The notes under the pieces are model-generated. The model had not been told where the DNA came from, did no database searches, and saw only the letters and a list, made by a program, of their open reading frames with translations. Below, piece after piece: positions 50,664 to 60,391 of a stretch of DNA of 64,000 nucleotides. A program made the position numbers and the translations under genes. The DNA lies in the NCBI RefSeq assembly GCF_900183385.1, contig NZ_FXUT01000008.1, positions 62,001 through 126,000 of the forward strand. The letters run 5' to 3'. Origin of the DNA: Listeria costaricensis (GTDB taxonomy: Bacteria; Bacillota; Bacilli; Lactobacillales; Listeriaceae). Each line of letters begins with the position of its first letter. The first letter of the stretch is position 1.

Positions 50664-50692
50664 ATGACAGAAGCAAGTTTCTGCTGCATAAT
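50664..50692 (+). promoter_or_regulatory. promoter of the yvlB-type envelope-stress operon
   Basis: ATGACA (50664-50669) and CATAAT (50687-50692) are 17 bp apart. AGTC (50634-50637) and GACT (50652-50655) form a small inverted pair just upstream, a possible response-regulator site; I recall that this operon belongs to the LiaR regulon in L. monocytogenes. Confidence 0.5.
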
Positions 50693-50752
50693 AGAAACAT
50701 AGAAAGTTATCCTTTAAAGCTGACGTGATTCTTTCTTAAGGAGGTAGTTGAG

Positions 50753-50939
50753 ATGCCCCGCCCCGCAAACGTATTTTAGAACAACTGCAAATGGTGTGAT
50801 CTCACCAGAAGAAGCGTGGCACTTTCTTGAAAGCAACACTGTCTCGTTAAGACGAAAATCAATGAACACATGGCCAACACGATTTTTAAGACGGTTTGAC
50901 AAGCACTATCAGCCAAACGCTTACTTATTTTTTGTTTAA
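50753..50939 (+). pseudogene. decayed YvlA/YvlB-like gene (frameshifted)
   Basis: An ATG at 50753, eight bases after AAGGAGGT, opens a frame that stops after eight codons. The +2 frame at 50764 reads RKRILEQLQ, like ERKRILELVKQ of the next gene, and then needs a single-base shift to read NGVISPEEAWHFLESN, like QGIISTEEALTLLENIS there. The best explanation is an ancestral gene with the same N-terminal SHOCT-like helix, inactivated by at least two small indels. B. subtilis has yvlA in front of yvlB. The remaining reading frame encodes a basic 40-residue tail with no clear match. Confidence 0.65.
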
Positions 50940-50971
50940 TGAAATCAAGATCTTTAGGAGGGAATTGAAAG

Positions 50972-52249
50972 ATGGAAAATGAACGCAAACGTATTTTAGA
51001 ACTTGTAAAGCAAGGTATTATCTCGACAGAAGAAGCATTGACATTGCTTGAAAATATTTCAAAAAAAGAAGGAAAGACGGCTGCTTCTGAAAATATTCGC
51101 AGAGCACAGCCGGAACAACGCCCTGAACCAGAAGAACAACCAGAACAATCTTTTGACTACAGTCACGGTTGGAATTCACAAGGGAACCCGTATAAAGGCG
51201 CCCCGAAACAGGCGAAACGTCCGAAGAAAGAATATCGTCAAGCAGAAAATGATTATCGCGCTCATGACCGGCAGGAACGTCCGCAAAGAGACGAACAAGC
51301 ACAGGAAAAACGCGATGAATCAATGAAAAACATGATGAACGACTTATCGCAGGCGGGCGAAAAAATCGGTTCATTCCTAAGCAGTGCTTTCAATCAAGTG
51401 AAAGATATGCCGTTCCCGTTCCTAACTTCTACAAAATTAGAACGCGACTTTGTCTATCATGATACAACTTTATCAATTCTAGAATTTGAAGTGGCCAACG
51501 GAAATATCGAGTTCAAGCCTTCTGATAATGATGATTTAACCGTCCATGCGATGATTAAACTATTTAAAGAATATCCAGAAGAAGAAGCAATGAAAGTATT
51601 TTTTGATAAAACCACTTTGCGTGTCGATGAAGAAACATTGCGTTTTGAATCGAAATCTAAACAAATCGTTACCAATCTGACTGTCTACTTGCCGCGCCGC
51701 GAATATGACTATGTTTCCGTTAAACTGCTGAACGGGAACTTCCATATTGATGAACTTACTGGCCGCGATTTGTTTGCTAAAACAACAAACGGTAATATCA
51801 GTGTGGGCACCTTGCAGGCGACGCTTGCTGAAATCGAGTCGATCAATGGCAATCTCCGCGTACAAAATGGGAATGTCCGGGATATCTCCTTGAAGACATT
51901 CAATGGCAATGTGGCTGCGAAAGGTTACTACTATTCGACGAACATGATCACGAAGAATGGCAATGTCAACTATCAGCAATTGGGCGAAGAAGCTGCCTTT
52001 GTAAAAGCAAGAACAGGTGCTGGAAATGTTGAGATTGTGGTGCCGAAAGAATTAGGGCTGGAAGGACGCCTCAATACCAACCTTGGCAAGCTGTTCCTTG
52101 ATGTGAAAGAAGCAGAAGTCCTTGATTCCAAAACAGAATCGGTCAGCAAGTCGATGATTTTTACGAAGCTCCCAGTAGGATCAGCGGCTTCCCTGAAAAT
52201 TGAAGGGGAAACAACAACTGGCAGTGTGAAAATTCGCGAGGCAAAATAA
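50972..52249 (+). CDS. YvlB/LiaX-like DUF4097 protein
   Basis: This 425-residue protein begins with a short SHOCT-like helical domain (ERKRILELVKQGIISTEEALTLL), followed by a charged Gln/Arg/Glu-rich linker (about 35-115) and a C-terminal DUF4097 beta-helix (about 165-420) with repeats such as NGNISVGTL, INGNLRVQNGNV and NGNVAAKG. This layout matches YvlB of B. subtilis and LiaX of enterococci, which take part in envelope stress and antimicrobial peptide sensing. No signal peptide is seen. AGGAGGG precedes the ATG. It leads a four-gene operon. Confidence 0.85.
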   Translation: MENERKRILELVKQGIISTEEALTLLENISKKEGKTAASENIRRAQPEQRPEPEEQPEQSFDYSHGWNSQGNPYKGAPKQAKRPKKEYRQAENDYRAHDRQERPQRDEQAQEKRDESMKNMMNDLSQAGEKIGSFLSSAFNQVKDMPFPFLTSTKLERDFVYHDTTLSILEFEVANGNIEFKPSDNDDLTVHAMIKLFKEYPEEEAMKVFFDKTTLRVDEETLRFESKSKQIVTNLTVYLPRREYDYVSVKLLNGNFHIDELTGRDLFAKTTNGNISVGTLQATLAEIESINGNLRVQNGNVRDISLKTFNGNVAAKGYYYSTNMITKNGNVNYQQLGEEAAFVKARTGAGNVEIVVPKELGLEGRLNTNLGKLFLDVKEAEVLDSKTESVSKSMIFTKLPVGSAASLKIEGETTTGSVKIREAK

Positions 52250-52323
52250 ACCTAAGCTGGGAAGCGGCTTATAAACGACCGCTTCCCAGTATCAATAAAT
52301 CATGAAGGAAAGGAAGCTGGAAC

Positions 52324-53592
52324 ATGGACAAAAAACTGAAAAGATCCCGTATCGATCGCAAAATCGGCGGTGTGTTCGGAGGAATTTCCGAATATACAGG
52401 GATTGACGCGACGCTTCTCCGTTTGATTTTTATTGTGGTGGCGATTATCACCATGAAAACGGGTATTGCAGTGATCGCCTACATTATTGCCCTGTTTGTG
52501 ATTCCTTCTGACAATACAAGTACGGAAGAAGTCATTGAACACCATCGCCGTCGTGTAGAAGAAAAACGCTACAATGCTAATGAGCGTCGTAGAGAGCATT
52601 ATGAACGTGCACAACAGCGTCGCAGAGAGCATATGGATAGAGTGCAACGTCATAATAAAGCACACCATGAACGTCATATGGAACGCGTCGATCGCAGCCG
52701 TGAGCATGTGGGTAGACAGCAGGGGATGGCAAGTGCCAGACCGAATGAAACATCACGGACACGTCCAGTTCGGGAATTTGATTTTGAAGCGACCACTTTC
52801 CAAAATCTGACTTTGCGGATTGCGACAGGGAATGTGACACTTCGCAGCTGGGAAAAAGAAGATGTGAAAATGCGTGTCGTTTTGGCTGTACATGAAAAAG
52901 CGCGTTCGATTCGCCAGTTGAATGAAGAACAGCTTTGGGACTACTTTTTTGCCCAAACGATGCTTGATATTAGTACCGATAGATTTGTTTTTGAGTCGAA
53001 AAAAGATATTTTGAAGACAGATATTGTGTTGACTTTACCAAAACGTCTGTTTGAACAAGTGAAAATTCAACTCCTGAACGGGAATTTGAAATATGATGAT
53101 ATTGCGGTTGAAGATGCCATTGTGAAATTACGTCATGGTGATGTCCGTTCAAAAGGTGCAAGTGGGAAATTTCTCAGCACTGAGGTGGCAGATGGCGAAA
53201 TTTACTTTCAGAAAAGCAGTGTCGAAAATGTCGATATGACAACAGCGAAAGGCGATGTGGTCTTGGAAGGAAACTATCTGACTGCTGCTGCCAAGTCGCA
53301 AAATGGCGATGTGGAATTTCTTCTCCAAAATGACAGCGCCACTTCAGTCGATCTAGCCGCACCGCATGGCGATATTAAAATTGCTTTGCCGGCCAGCTGG
53401 AATGTGGATGGAACCCTTCATACAAAACGTGAAAAAATCATGTTTGACCTTAAAAATGCTAAAATTTGGGACGATACAGAACGGACACTTGTATTTACAC
53501 AAAATGCCGAAGAAATCAGCACGGGTACTTTGCAGGCGAAAGTAGAAAACGGCATTATCAAAGTGGTTGAAGTCGAAAGCGAAAAACGATAA
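52324..53592 (+). CDS. PspC domain plus DUF4097 protein
   Basis: This 422-residue protein starts with a PspC domain (RSRIDRKIGGVFGGISEYTGID, then one membrane segment at about 37-60), followed by a long Arg/His-rich stretch with repeats like RRREHMDRVQRH (about 75-130), and a DUF4097 domain (about 145-420). It combines the modules of its neighbours on both sides and may bridge membrane and cytoplasm in envelope stress. GGAAAGGAAG precedes the ATG. Confidence 0.85.
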   Translation: MDKKLKRSRIDRKIGGVFGGISEYTGIDATLLRLIFIVVAIITMKTGIAVIAYIIALFVIPSDNTSTEEVIEHHRRRVEEKRYNANERRREHYERAQQRRREHMDRVQRHNKAHHERHMERVDRSREHVGRQQGMASARPNETSRTRPVREFDFEATTFQNLTLRIATGNVTLRSWEKEDVKMRVVLAVHEKARSIRQLNEEQLWDYFFAQTMLDISTDRFVFESKKDILKTDIVLTLPKRLFEQVKIQLLNGNLKYDDIAVEDAIVKLRHGDVRSKGASGKFLSTEVADGEIYFQKSSVENVDMTTAKGDVVLEGNYLTAAAKSQNGDVEFLLQNDSATSVDLAAPHGDIKIALPASWNVDGTLHTKREKIMFDLKNAKIWDDTERTLVFTQNAEEISTGTLQAKVENGIIKVVEVESEKR

Positions 53593-53608
53593 GATAGGAG
53601 GAGTAAAA

Positions 53609-53812
53609 ATGAAAAAGTTACGGAAATCAAGTAACCAAAAAATGCTAGCTGGTGTATGTGGCGGTGTAGCAGAATATTTGGGGATCGATGTAACGATTGT
53701 TCGTATCGTTTGGGCAATTTTTGGACTGTTTGCTTTTACTGGCGTTGTTTTATACATCGTTGCAGCGCTCATTATGCCAAAGGATACGGAAGCGAACTGG
53801 AGTGATTTTTAA
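53609..53812 (+). CDS. PspC-domain stress protein (YvlC-like)
   Basis: This 67-residue protein is a stand-alone PspC domain: the basic start MKKLRKSSNQKMLAGVCGG, the EYLGIDVTIVRIVWA block and one or two membrane segments (about 30-58). The ATG at 53609 lies six bases after TAGGAGGAG; an earlier in-frame start at 53567 overlaps the previous gene. It is the third gene of the operon, like YvlC of B. subtilis. Confidence 0.88.
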   Translation: MKKLRKSSNQKMLAGVCGGVAEYLGIDVTIVRIVWAIFGLFAFTGVVLYIVAALIMPKDTEANWSDF

Positions 53813-53815
53813 AAA

Positions 53816-54166
53816 ATGCGGTGGTTAGTCGGAGTACTTATTAATGCAGTCTTGTTTGTAGCTTTGTCGGGATTCTTTTCCAGCTTCCATGTTGACGGGT
53901 TTATGACAGCACTGCTTGCCAGCTTTATACTGGCAGTCTTGAATATGTTGATTCGGCCGATTCTGCTGATTTTAACATTGCCGATCAATATTTTCACGCT
54001 CGGGTTGTTCACTTTTGTCGTCAATGCCCTCATGCTTGAGCTCACTACGTATTTTATGGGCAGCTCATTTGTGATTGATGGATTTGGAACAGCGTTGATT
54101 CTAGCAGCCTTAATGGCTTTTGCAAATATGATCATCAACTCAGTACTCTGGGACAATCGAAAATAA
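53816..54166 (+). CDS. phage holin family 4-like membrane protein (YvlD-like)
   Basis: This 116-residue protein has four membrane segments and the family stretch FILAVLNMLIRPILLILTLPIN, as in YvlD. It is a general membrane protein despite the holin name. Its ATG follows the previous stop by three bases, and no ribosome-binding site is visible, so it depends on translational coupling. It ends the operon. Confidence 0.87.
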   Translation: MRWLVGVLINAVLFVALSGFFSSFHVDGFMTALLASFILAVLNMLIRPILLILTLPINIFTLGLFTFVVNALMLELTTYFMGSSFVIDGFGTALILAALMAFANMIINSVLWDNRK

Positions 54167-54168
54167 AG

Positions 54169-54210
54169 AAGTTGAATGTGACGGAACGTTCCGCGCATTC
54201 AACTTTTTTT
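54169..54210 (+). terminator. terminator after the yvlD-like gene
   Basis: AGTTGAATG pairs with CATTCAACT, with an inner GGAACGTTCC palindrome, followed by TTTTTTT. Confidence 0.9.
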
Positions 54211-54299
54211 ATGGCTAAGAAAGAACTGTTCGTCCAGCGGCTTAAATGGTAAAATGGTGATAGCAGTTAAAAACAACCCGTAATGGAGGGAATACTTGC

Positions 54300-55235
54300 A
54301 TGACGAAATCAGTAACAGTGAAGGATTTACAGGAGAGGCTTAATTTGGAAGTGGTTTGTGCTGATGAAGGATTGAGTCGTCCTATTTTAACAAGTGACTT
54401 ATCGAGACCGGGGCTTGAGCTTACAGGCTTCTTCTCTTACTATCCGGAAGATCGGATTCAGCTTTTTGGAATGACGGAAATTTCTTTTTCGGAAGGAATG
54501 GAGGCGGCGGAGCGTTTGAAGCGTTACCGGCAGATGTGTACGAGCAGAACGCCGGCTTTTGTCGTGTCGCGCAATCTTGAGACGCCAAAAGAGCTTCTTC
54601 AGGCAGCCAGTGAGGCGGGTATTCCGGTTCTTCGCTCTCGGATGAAGACGACGCGGCTTTCTGTTTACATTACGAATTTTCTTGAAAGCAAGCTGGCGCC
54701 TGTTATTTCCATGCATGGTGTTCTGGTGGATATTTATGGACTGGGTGTGCTCATCACTGGTGGCAGCGGTGTTGGGAAAAGTGAGACGGCACTTGAGCTT
54801 GTGAAGCGTGGACATCGGTTGGTGGCAGACGACAATGTGGAGATTCGGCAGGAGGATGAGCTTTCATTGATTGGTTCCTCGCCGGCGATTATTGAACATC
54901 TGCTTGAGATTCGTGGCTTGGGGATCATCAATGTGATGACGCTGTTCGGTGCGGGTGCAGTGCGGTCCAGTAAGAAAATTACACTGGTTGTCCATTTGGA
55001 AAATTGGGATCCGGAAAAACATTATGATCGTGTTGGACTGGATGAAGAAAAGACACGGATTTTTGATATGGATGTGCCGAAAATTACCGTGCCGGTTCGA
55101 CCAGGGCGAAATTTGGCAGTTATTATTGAAGTGGCGGCGATGAATTTCCGCTTGAAGAATATGGGATATAATGCGGCGGAACGGTTTACACAGGACTTGA
55201 ACAACCTGATTAGCGACAACAGCATGAATGATTGA
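54300..55235 (+). CDS. hprK: HPr kinase/phosphorylase
   Basis: This 311-residue enzyme phosphorylates and dephosphorylates Ser46 of HPr, controlling CcpA-dependent catabolite repression. Seen are the Walker A loop GGSGVGKSE around residues 154-162, the [11 protein letters not shown] block with catalytic Asp, and the HPrK signature [24 protein letters not shown] precedes the ATG. It provides the CcpA coeffector signal relevant to the cre site found before the chitinase. Confidence 0.96.
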   Translation: MTKSVTVKDLQERLNLEVVCADEGLSRPILTSDLSRPGLELTGFFSYYPEDRIQLFGMTEISFSEGMEAAERLKRYRQMCTSRTPAFVVSRNLETPKELLQAASEAGIPVLRSRMKTTRLSVYITNFLESKLAPVISMHGVLVDIYGLGVLITGGSGVGKSETALELVKRGHRLVADDNVEIRQEDELSLIGSSPAIIEHLLEIRGLGIINVMTLFGAGAVRSSKKITLVVHLENWDPEKHYDRVGLDEEKTRIFDMDVPKITVPVRPGRNLAVIIEVAAMNFRLKNMGYNAAERFTQDLNNLISDNSMND

Positions 55236-55243
55236 GTAGTAGG

Positions 55244-55300
55244 GAAGCTTGTTTGAAAGGAGAAAATCCGGATTTTTTAAACAAGCTTCTTTTCTTTTTA
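55244..55300 (+). terminator. terminator between hprK and lgt
   Basis: GAAGCTTGTTT and AAACAAGCTTC form an 11-bp perfect stem with a 24-base loop, followed by TTTTCTTTTT. Downstream genes thus need their own promoter or read-through. Confidence 0.88.
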
Positions 55301-55361
55301 TTGTAAAAATGGTAAAATCATATCTATTAGAAGGAATACAATTGAAGAAAGTAGGAGAATC

Positions 55362-56198
55362 ATGGGAAATTCAATTCAGCCGCTCGATCCGGTGGCTTTT
55401 CAAATTGGTGGTATTGAGGTTCGCTGGTATGGGGTTATTATTGCATGTGCGGTCATTGTGGCACTTCTTTTAGCGCTCTGGGAGGCAAAAAAACGCGGCA
55501 TCGACAGTGAGCTGTTTGTAGATCTCCTGATTTGGGCGATTCCAATTTCAATCATTTGCGCGCGCATCTACTATGTGATATTTGAATGGGGTTATTACAA
55601 GGATAATTTATCGGAAATTGTGAAGATCTGGCATGGTGGTATTGCGATTTATGGGGCCTTGATCGGCGCTGTTGGGACGGCCATTATTTTTTCGCGAATC
55701 AAGAAGGTTTCATTCTGGCAGCTGGCGGATATTGCGGCGCCTAGTTTGATCATTGCACAGGCGATCGGTCGCTGGGGCAACTTTATGAATCAAGAGGCTC
55801 ACGGGGCTGCGACGACACGGACTTTTCTTGAAAATCTGCACTTGCCGGACTTTATCATTAATCAAATGTACATAGATGGTACTTACTATCAGCCGACGTT
55901 TCTCTATGAAAGTGTTTGGAATGTGATCGGCTTTATCGTTCTTCTGATCATTCGCCGTGTGGTGAAACTGCGTCGTGGCGAGCTTTTCCTGAGTTATGTG
56001 ATCTGGTATGCTTTTGGTCGCTTCTTTATCGAAGGGATGCGGACGGACAGTCTGATGTGGGGGGATATCCGCGTGTCACAATTATTGTCGCTCGTTTTGA
56101 TCGCTGGTTCGATTGGCATCATCATTTATCGGCGTGTGAAGATGAATCCACCATATTATATGGAAGATAAATTCGGACCGGTGCCGCAGAAAAAATAA
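55362..56198 (+). CDS. lgt: prolipoprotein diacylglyceryl transferase
   Basis: This 278-residue membrane enzyme adds diacylglycerol to the lipobox Cys of prolipoproteins such as PstS in this window. About seven membrane segments are seen, with [13 protein letters not shown] (catalytic His region) and the Lgt signature [23 protein letters not shown] precedes the ATG. It is followed by ppaX 26 bases on. Confidence 0.96.
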   Translation: MGNSIQPLDPVAFQIGGIEVRWYGVIIACAVIVALLLALWEAKKRGIDSELFVDLLIWAIPISIICARIYYVIFEWGYYKDNLSEIVKIWHGGIAIYGALIGAVGTAIIFSRIKKVSFWQLADIAAPSLIIAQAIGRWGNFMNQEAHGAATTRTFLENLHLPDFIINQMYIDGTYYQPTFLYESVWNVIGFIVLLIIRRVVKLRRGELFLSYVIWYAFGRFFIEGMRTDSLMWGDIRVSQLLSLVLIAGSIGIIIYRRVKMNPPYYMEDKFGPVPQKK

Positions 56199-56224
56199 CT
56201 GACTGTTTCAGAAAGGACGAAATC

Positions 56225-56881
56225 ATGACAAAAAAATGGACGACATTGCTTTTTGATTTAGATGGGACGCTGATCAATACGAATGAATTGATTATTGCTA
56301 CTTTTGAAGCGACATTCAAAGAATTTTTACCGGATCAGGTTTTTTCGCGGGAAGATATTCTGCCGTTTATTGGCCCGCCGATTACGGAGTCTTTTGCCAG
56401 TGTGCTGCCTGACCGGGTGGATGAAATGGTGGATTTCTACAGGTCGTTTAATAGGGCCCATCATGACGAGTTGGTACTGGAATATGACGGTGTTTATGAA
56501 GGGATTCGTGCCCTTTATGAGGAGGATTTCAAGCTGGGCGTCGTCTCAACGAAGGGCTATGATGTGATTGTTCATGGCTTGAAGGTGACAGGGCTGGACA
56601 AGTTCTTCCAAGTGGTGATCGGGCTGGATCAGGTTCAACAGGCGAAACCAGATCCTGAAGGCATTAATATGGCGCTTTCTCTTCTGAATGCAGCACCGGA
56701 AGAAGCGATCATGGTCGGTGATAATTATCATGATATTCTGGCAGGGCAAAATGCAGGGACTGCGACGGCCGGCGTGGCTTGGGCGATCAAGGGTGCGGAT
56801 TATTTGAACGAGTACCATCCCGACTATATGCTTCATAAAATGGGCGACCTGCTGGAAATTGTCCGGCAATCGGAGGACTAA
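56225..56881 (+). CDS. ppaX: HAD-family pyrophosphatase PpaX
   Basis: This 218-residue HAD hydrolase has the nucleophile motif [13 protein letters not shown], Thr in SVVSTKGYD-type motif II (sequence [10 protein letters not shown]), and [14 protein letters not shown] as motif IV. PpaX hydrolyses pyrophosphate released by HPrK phosphorylase activity, and the hprK-lgt-ppaX order is conserved in Bacillus. Beta-phosphoglucomutase-like alternatives are less likely given the context. Confidence 0.9.
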   Translation: MTKKWTTLLFDLDGTLINTNELIIATFEATFKEFLPDQVFSREDILPFIGPPITESFASVLPDRVDEMVDFYRSFNRAHHDELVLEYDGVYEGIRALYEEDFKLGVVSTKGYDVIVHGLKVTGLDKFFQVVIGLDQVQQAKPDPEGINMALSLLNAAPEEAIMVGDNYHDILAGQNAGTATAGVAWAIKGADYLNEYHPDYMLHKMGDLLEIVRQSED

Positions 56882-56885
56882 GCGG

Positions 56886-57377
56886 ATGAGGCGGCTCGAA
56901 TATTTTGCCCCTAAAAAAGAACAGGAAAATCCGTTATTTCACATTTATCAAACAGTGTCGTTTTGGCGGACGTTGAAAAATACACTGGTCATCGAGTTTT
57001 GCCGCTTTTTTCCGTTTATGGCGGGGAAAAACTGGCTGTATCGCAAATGTCTCGGGATGGAAATTGGGGCTAAAACGGCTTTTGCATTCAAGGTGACGCC
57101 CGATTTATTGTTTCCAGAAAAGATTCACGTTGGCGAGAATACAGTGATTGGCTACCACACAACGATTTTGACGCATGAATATTTACCGCATGAGTATCGG
57201 GTCGGCGAGGTGCTGATTGGCAGTGAAGTGCTGATCGGTGCGAATGTGACAATCCTTGCGGGGGTATCGATTGGCGATGGGGCTGTGATTGCGGCAGGAG
57301 CAGTTGTTTCAAAGAGTGTTCCGGCGGGCGCTTTTGCAGTCGGCAACCCGCTTCAAATTAAAGAACGTAGTAAATAA
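56886..57377 (+). CDS. hexapeptide-repeat acyltransferase (YvoF-like)
   Basis: This 163-residue protein has a left-handed beta-helix formed by hexapeptide repeats (IHVGENTVIGYHTTI, VLIGSEVLIGANVTILAGVSIGDGAVIAAGAVV), typical of O-acetyltransferases. The ATG at 56886 lies eight bases after GGAGG; an open frame from 56859 overlaps ppaX and is not used. It is the fourth gene of the lgt-ppaX unit, like yvoF. The acceptor is unknown. Confidence 0.85.
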   Translation: MRRLEYFAPKKEQENPLFHIYQTVSFWRTLKNTLVIEFCRFFPFMAGKNWLYRKCLGMEIGAKTAFAFKVTPDLLFPEKIHVGENTVIGYHTTILTHEYLPHEYRVGEVLIGSEVLIGANVTILAGVSIGDGAVIAAGAVVSKSVPAGAFAVGNPLQIKERSK

Positions 57378-57412
57378 AGACTCGGAAGTATTGGCAAATG
57401 GGCATGTTTTTC

Positions 57413-57460
57413 GACCGCTGGGTGGAAGGGATGCGCTGCTGCTTGCGGGTCTTTTTTTGA
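57413..57460 (+). terminator. terminator after the yvoF-like gene
   Basis: GACCGC pairs with GCGGGTC (one bulge) and is followed by TTTTTTTGA. An outer AAAGACTCG/CGGGTCTTT pairing may extend it. Confidence 0.65.
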
Positions 57461-57467
57461 TGGGGGA

Positions 57468-57495
57468 TTGACGCACTTTTAAACTGTGATATACT
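57468..57495 (+). promoter_or_regulatory. promoter of the TPR gene
   Basis: TTGACG (57468-57473)-16 bp-TATACT (57490-57495), with a TGA extension before the -10. The start is about 30 bases before the ATG at 57525. Confidence 0.7.
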
Positions 57496-57524
57496 CATAC
57501 CAGAAGAAAGAACGGAGGGAGAAA

Positions 57525-58979
57525 ATGAAGAAAGATAAATCAGATACGGCTAAAGTAATCCACTTTCTCCCCAATGGGCATTTTTATTTTGAACGCGGGA
57601 TCACGGCGTTTCGCGAAGAACGAATGAAAGAGGCGATCCATTATTTAAAACGGGCCAGTGAGCTGGAACCGGGAGAGCCGATCATTTTGTGCCAGCTGGC
57701 GATCTGCTATACGGAGATCGGGCAATTTCATAAGTCCAATCAGCTGTTGCGCAAAATTTTAGAGGCGCTCGATCCGAAAATGAATTATTGCTACTATTTT
57801 ATCGCAAATAATTTTGCCTATTTGAAAGATTTTCGCCGTGCCATGCAGTACGCGGGCCGCTATCTGGACCTTGAGCCGGAGGGTGAGTACCAGGACGAGG
57901 CGGAGGATTTGATGAATGTGCTGCTGGAAGAAATGCCAATCGGTGAATCGGCCGAAAATAAATTTCAAAAATTTGAACAAGAATTTTATGATTATAAAAA
58001 AGAATTAAATCAGTATCTGGCGGAAGAGGATAATGTGTCGGCCTGCAAAATCCTTGAAAAAGTGATCGATGAGAAGCCGCATTTTTGGCCGGCTTACAAT
58101 CAGCTGGCGGCGCTCTATTTTGAACAGTTCAAGGAAGCTGAGGCGCTCAAGACGCTTAATCTGCTGCTGGACCGGTCGCCGGGCAACTTGCTGGGGTTGG
58201 CCGATCTGTTTACTTATTACTATTTCAAAGGGGACAAGGAGCAGGCGGGAGCGCTTTATTCGCAGCTGGAAGCCGTCGTGCCCATCCTGATTCACCACCG
58301 CGAAAAACTGGCGATCATTCATGCCATGGTGGGAAATTATAAGGCGGCATGGGCGCTTTTCATCGACGTGGAGGATTTGGAAGTCAGTGAACGGCCTAAA
58401 TTTTATTATTATCGGGCTAAAACGGCATTCTATTTGGAGCGGTTTGAAGAAGCCGAAATGATGTGGGAGCACTTTTTGGCGCTGGATGTTTATGAACGGG
58501 AGGCCTTTCCGTGGCAGAGTCAGGCGGAGTTTGCAGATGACGCGGAGGTCGTGTTGGAGCTACTCCATGCAGAGGAGCCGGACTTGCATTTGCTGGGCGT
58601 CTATGCGCTTTCCGTTTCGGCGGCGCGGGCAGAAATCATGCTGTTCCATCCGCTTTTCGATATGAGCCAGTGGAGCTATGTGGAGCACCTGATTATGACG
58701 GAATTTGAATATTTGCCAGACCTTTATGAGCAAAATTGTGCCCGGCTGGTCGACATTTGGACGCTGTATCGGGCGCAGGGCATTCGGCTGAACCGGTCGA
58801 ATCTGGCGGCTTTTCGAGCAATGGTCAGCTGGTTTAGTGGCGCGGAGCAAGATTATACAGCGCGTGATTTGCGGGAGCTTGCGGCCGCGTGTTATGTTTA
58901 TTTTTTCCAAAAGACAACTGAAGAAGCGGCGCGGATACTGGAAGTTGATGCGCACGACATTCTGCCATTTCAATCTTGA
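57525..58979 (+). CDS. tetratricopeptide repeat protein
   Basis: This 484-residue protein is made of about seven to nine TPR-like helix pairs (ITAFREERMKEAIHYLKRAS, LCQLAICYTEIGQFHKSNQL, AYNQLAALYFEQFKEAEALK). It has no signal peptide or membrane segment and should be a cytoplasmic scaffold. The ATG at 57525 follows CGGAGGGAG. It matches the TPR gene that lies before trxB in Listeria and Bacillus (YvcD-type). No enzyme motif is present and partners are unknown. Confidence 0.82.
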   Translation: MKKDKSDTAKVIHFLPNGHFYFERGITAFREERMKEAIHYLKRASELEPGEPIILCQLAICYTEIGQFHKSNQLLRKILEALDPKMNYCYYFIANNFAYLKDFRRAMQYAGRYLDLEPEGEYQDEAEDLMNVLLEEMPIGESAENKFQKFEQEFYDYKKELNQYLAEEDNVSACKILEKVIDEKPHFWPAYNQLAALYFEQFKEAEALKTLNLLLDRSPGNLLGLADLFTYYYFKGDKEQAGALYSQLEAVVPILIHHREKLAIIHAMVGNYKAAWALFIDVEDLEVSERPKFYYYRAKTAFYLERFEEAEMMWEHFLALDVYEREAFPWQSQAEFADDAEVVLELLHAEEPDLHLLGVYALSVSAARAEIMLFHPLFDMSQWSYVEHLIMTEFEYLPDLYEQNCARLVDIWTLYRAQGIRLNRSNLAAFRAMVSWFSGAEQDYTARDLRELAAACYVYFFQKTTEEAARILEVDAHDILPFQS

Positions 58980-58991
58980 GCAGATCAATAG

Positions 58992-60017
<1,026 letters not shown>

Positions 60018-60026
60018 AATAGCAGG

Positions 60027-60054
60027 TTTGCAAATATATACCATGGTTTAGAAT
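60027..60054 (+). promoter_or_regulatory. putative antitoxin RNA promoter
   Basis: TTTGCA (60027-60032)-16 bp-TAGAAT (60049-60054). A transcript from about 60061 would end at the terminator at 60131-60180. Confidence 0.5.
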
Positions 60055-60061
60055 GAAATAG

Positions 60062-60088
60062 AAAAAGAGCCATGCGCGAACATGACTC
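60062..60088 (-). terminator. terminator of the toxin mRNA (minus strand)
   Basis: On the minus strand GAGTCATG pairs with CATGGCTC (one G-U), followed by TTTTTC. Confidence 0.65.
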
Positions 60089-60130
60089 CTTACAGTAGTA
60101 CCGTTTCAAAGACGGTGACTATAGGTTTTT

Positions 60131-60180
60131 AATAATCATCTTTCCTACTCGTCAAAGTGTAAAGATGATTATTTTTTTTG
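60131..60180 (+). terminator. terminator of the antitoxin RNA (plus strand)
   Basis: AATAATCATCTTT and AAAGATGATTATT form a 13-bp perfect stem around a 17-base loop, followed by eight T. Confidence 0.9.
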
Positions 60181-60258
60181 CTTGTAATCAGAGTCGAGTA
60201 TTAGCACAGCCAATGTCAGAGAGGCGATCATTAAGGTCAGCGCTTCAAACACAGACAA
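60169..60258 (-). CDS. small hydrophobic type I toxin peptide (Fst/Hol_Tox-like)
   Basis: This 29-residue peptide begins with TTG at 60258 (MSVFEALTLMIAS) and continues as a single hydrophobic helix ending in a charged tail (LDSDYKQKK). The pattern M-S-V-F-E-A-L-x-L-M-I-A is the hallmark of the holin-like toxin family (PF16935), related to Fst and TxpA. Such peptides insert in the membrane. The frame is too short for routine gene callers. A long structured leader, its own promoter at 60363-60391, convergent antisense RNA and overlapping terminators complete the locus. No strong ribosome-binding site is seen (GAAAGAAG only), which fits tight control. Confidence 0.82.
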   Translation of the reverse strand: MSVFEALTLMIASLTLAVLILDSDYKQKK

Positions 60259-60362
60259 AGTCTAACTTCTTTCGGGGAGGTCAACTACACATGCAAGCAT
60301 AGGCATCACCCCCGATACTAGGGATTTAGCCACCATCTCGTCCACTATACGGCTGTTTTTAA

Positions 60363-60391
60363 ATTATAGCATCCAATGGAAAAGGTGTTAG
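60363..60391 (-). promoter_or_regulatory. promoter of the toxin mRNA
   Basis: On the minus strand CTAACA-17 bp-TATAAT. Transcription would begin near 60356, giving a leader of about 100 bases with a C/G-rich fold (CGGGGG and CCTCCCCG can pair) before the toxin start. Confidence 0.65.

Larger units (their letters stand above)
60061..60180 (+). ncRNA. putative antisense antitoxin RNA of a type I toxin-antitoxin locus
   Basis: This RNA of about 120 nt is bounded by the promoter at 60027-60054 and a strong terminator whose T-run (60172-60179) overlaps the last codons of the toxin. It is complementary to the toxin mRNA 3' part. An internal stem (ACCGT-ttcaaag-ACGGT, around 60103-60118) recalls the recognition loop of fst/RNAII-type antitoxins. 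The existence and ends are predicted, not observed. Confidence 0.6.

Noticed and set aside
50748-50939. A 63-codon frame starting with TTG before the yvlB-like gene
   Set aside because: The TTG touches the ribosome-binding site, and only its middle part matches the neighbouring protein. A frameshifted remnant explains it better.
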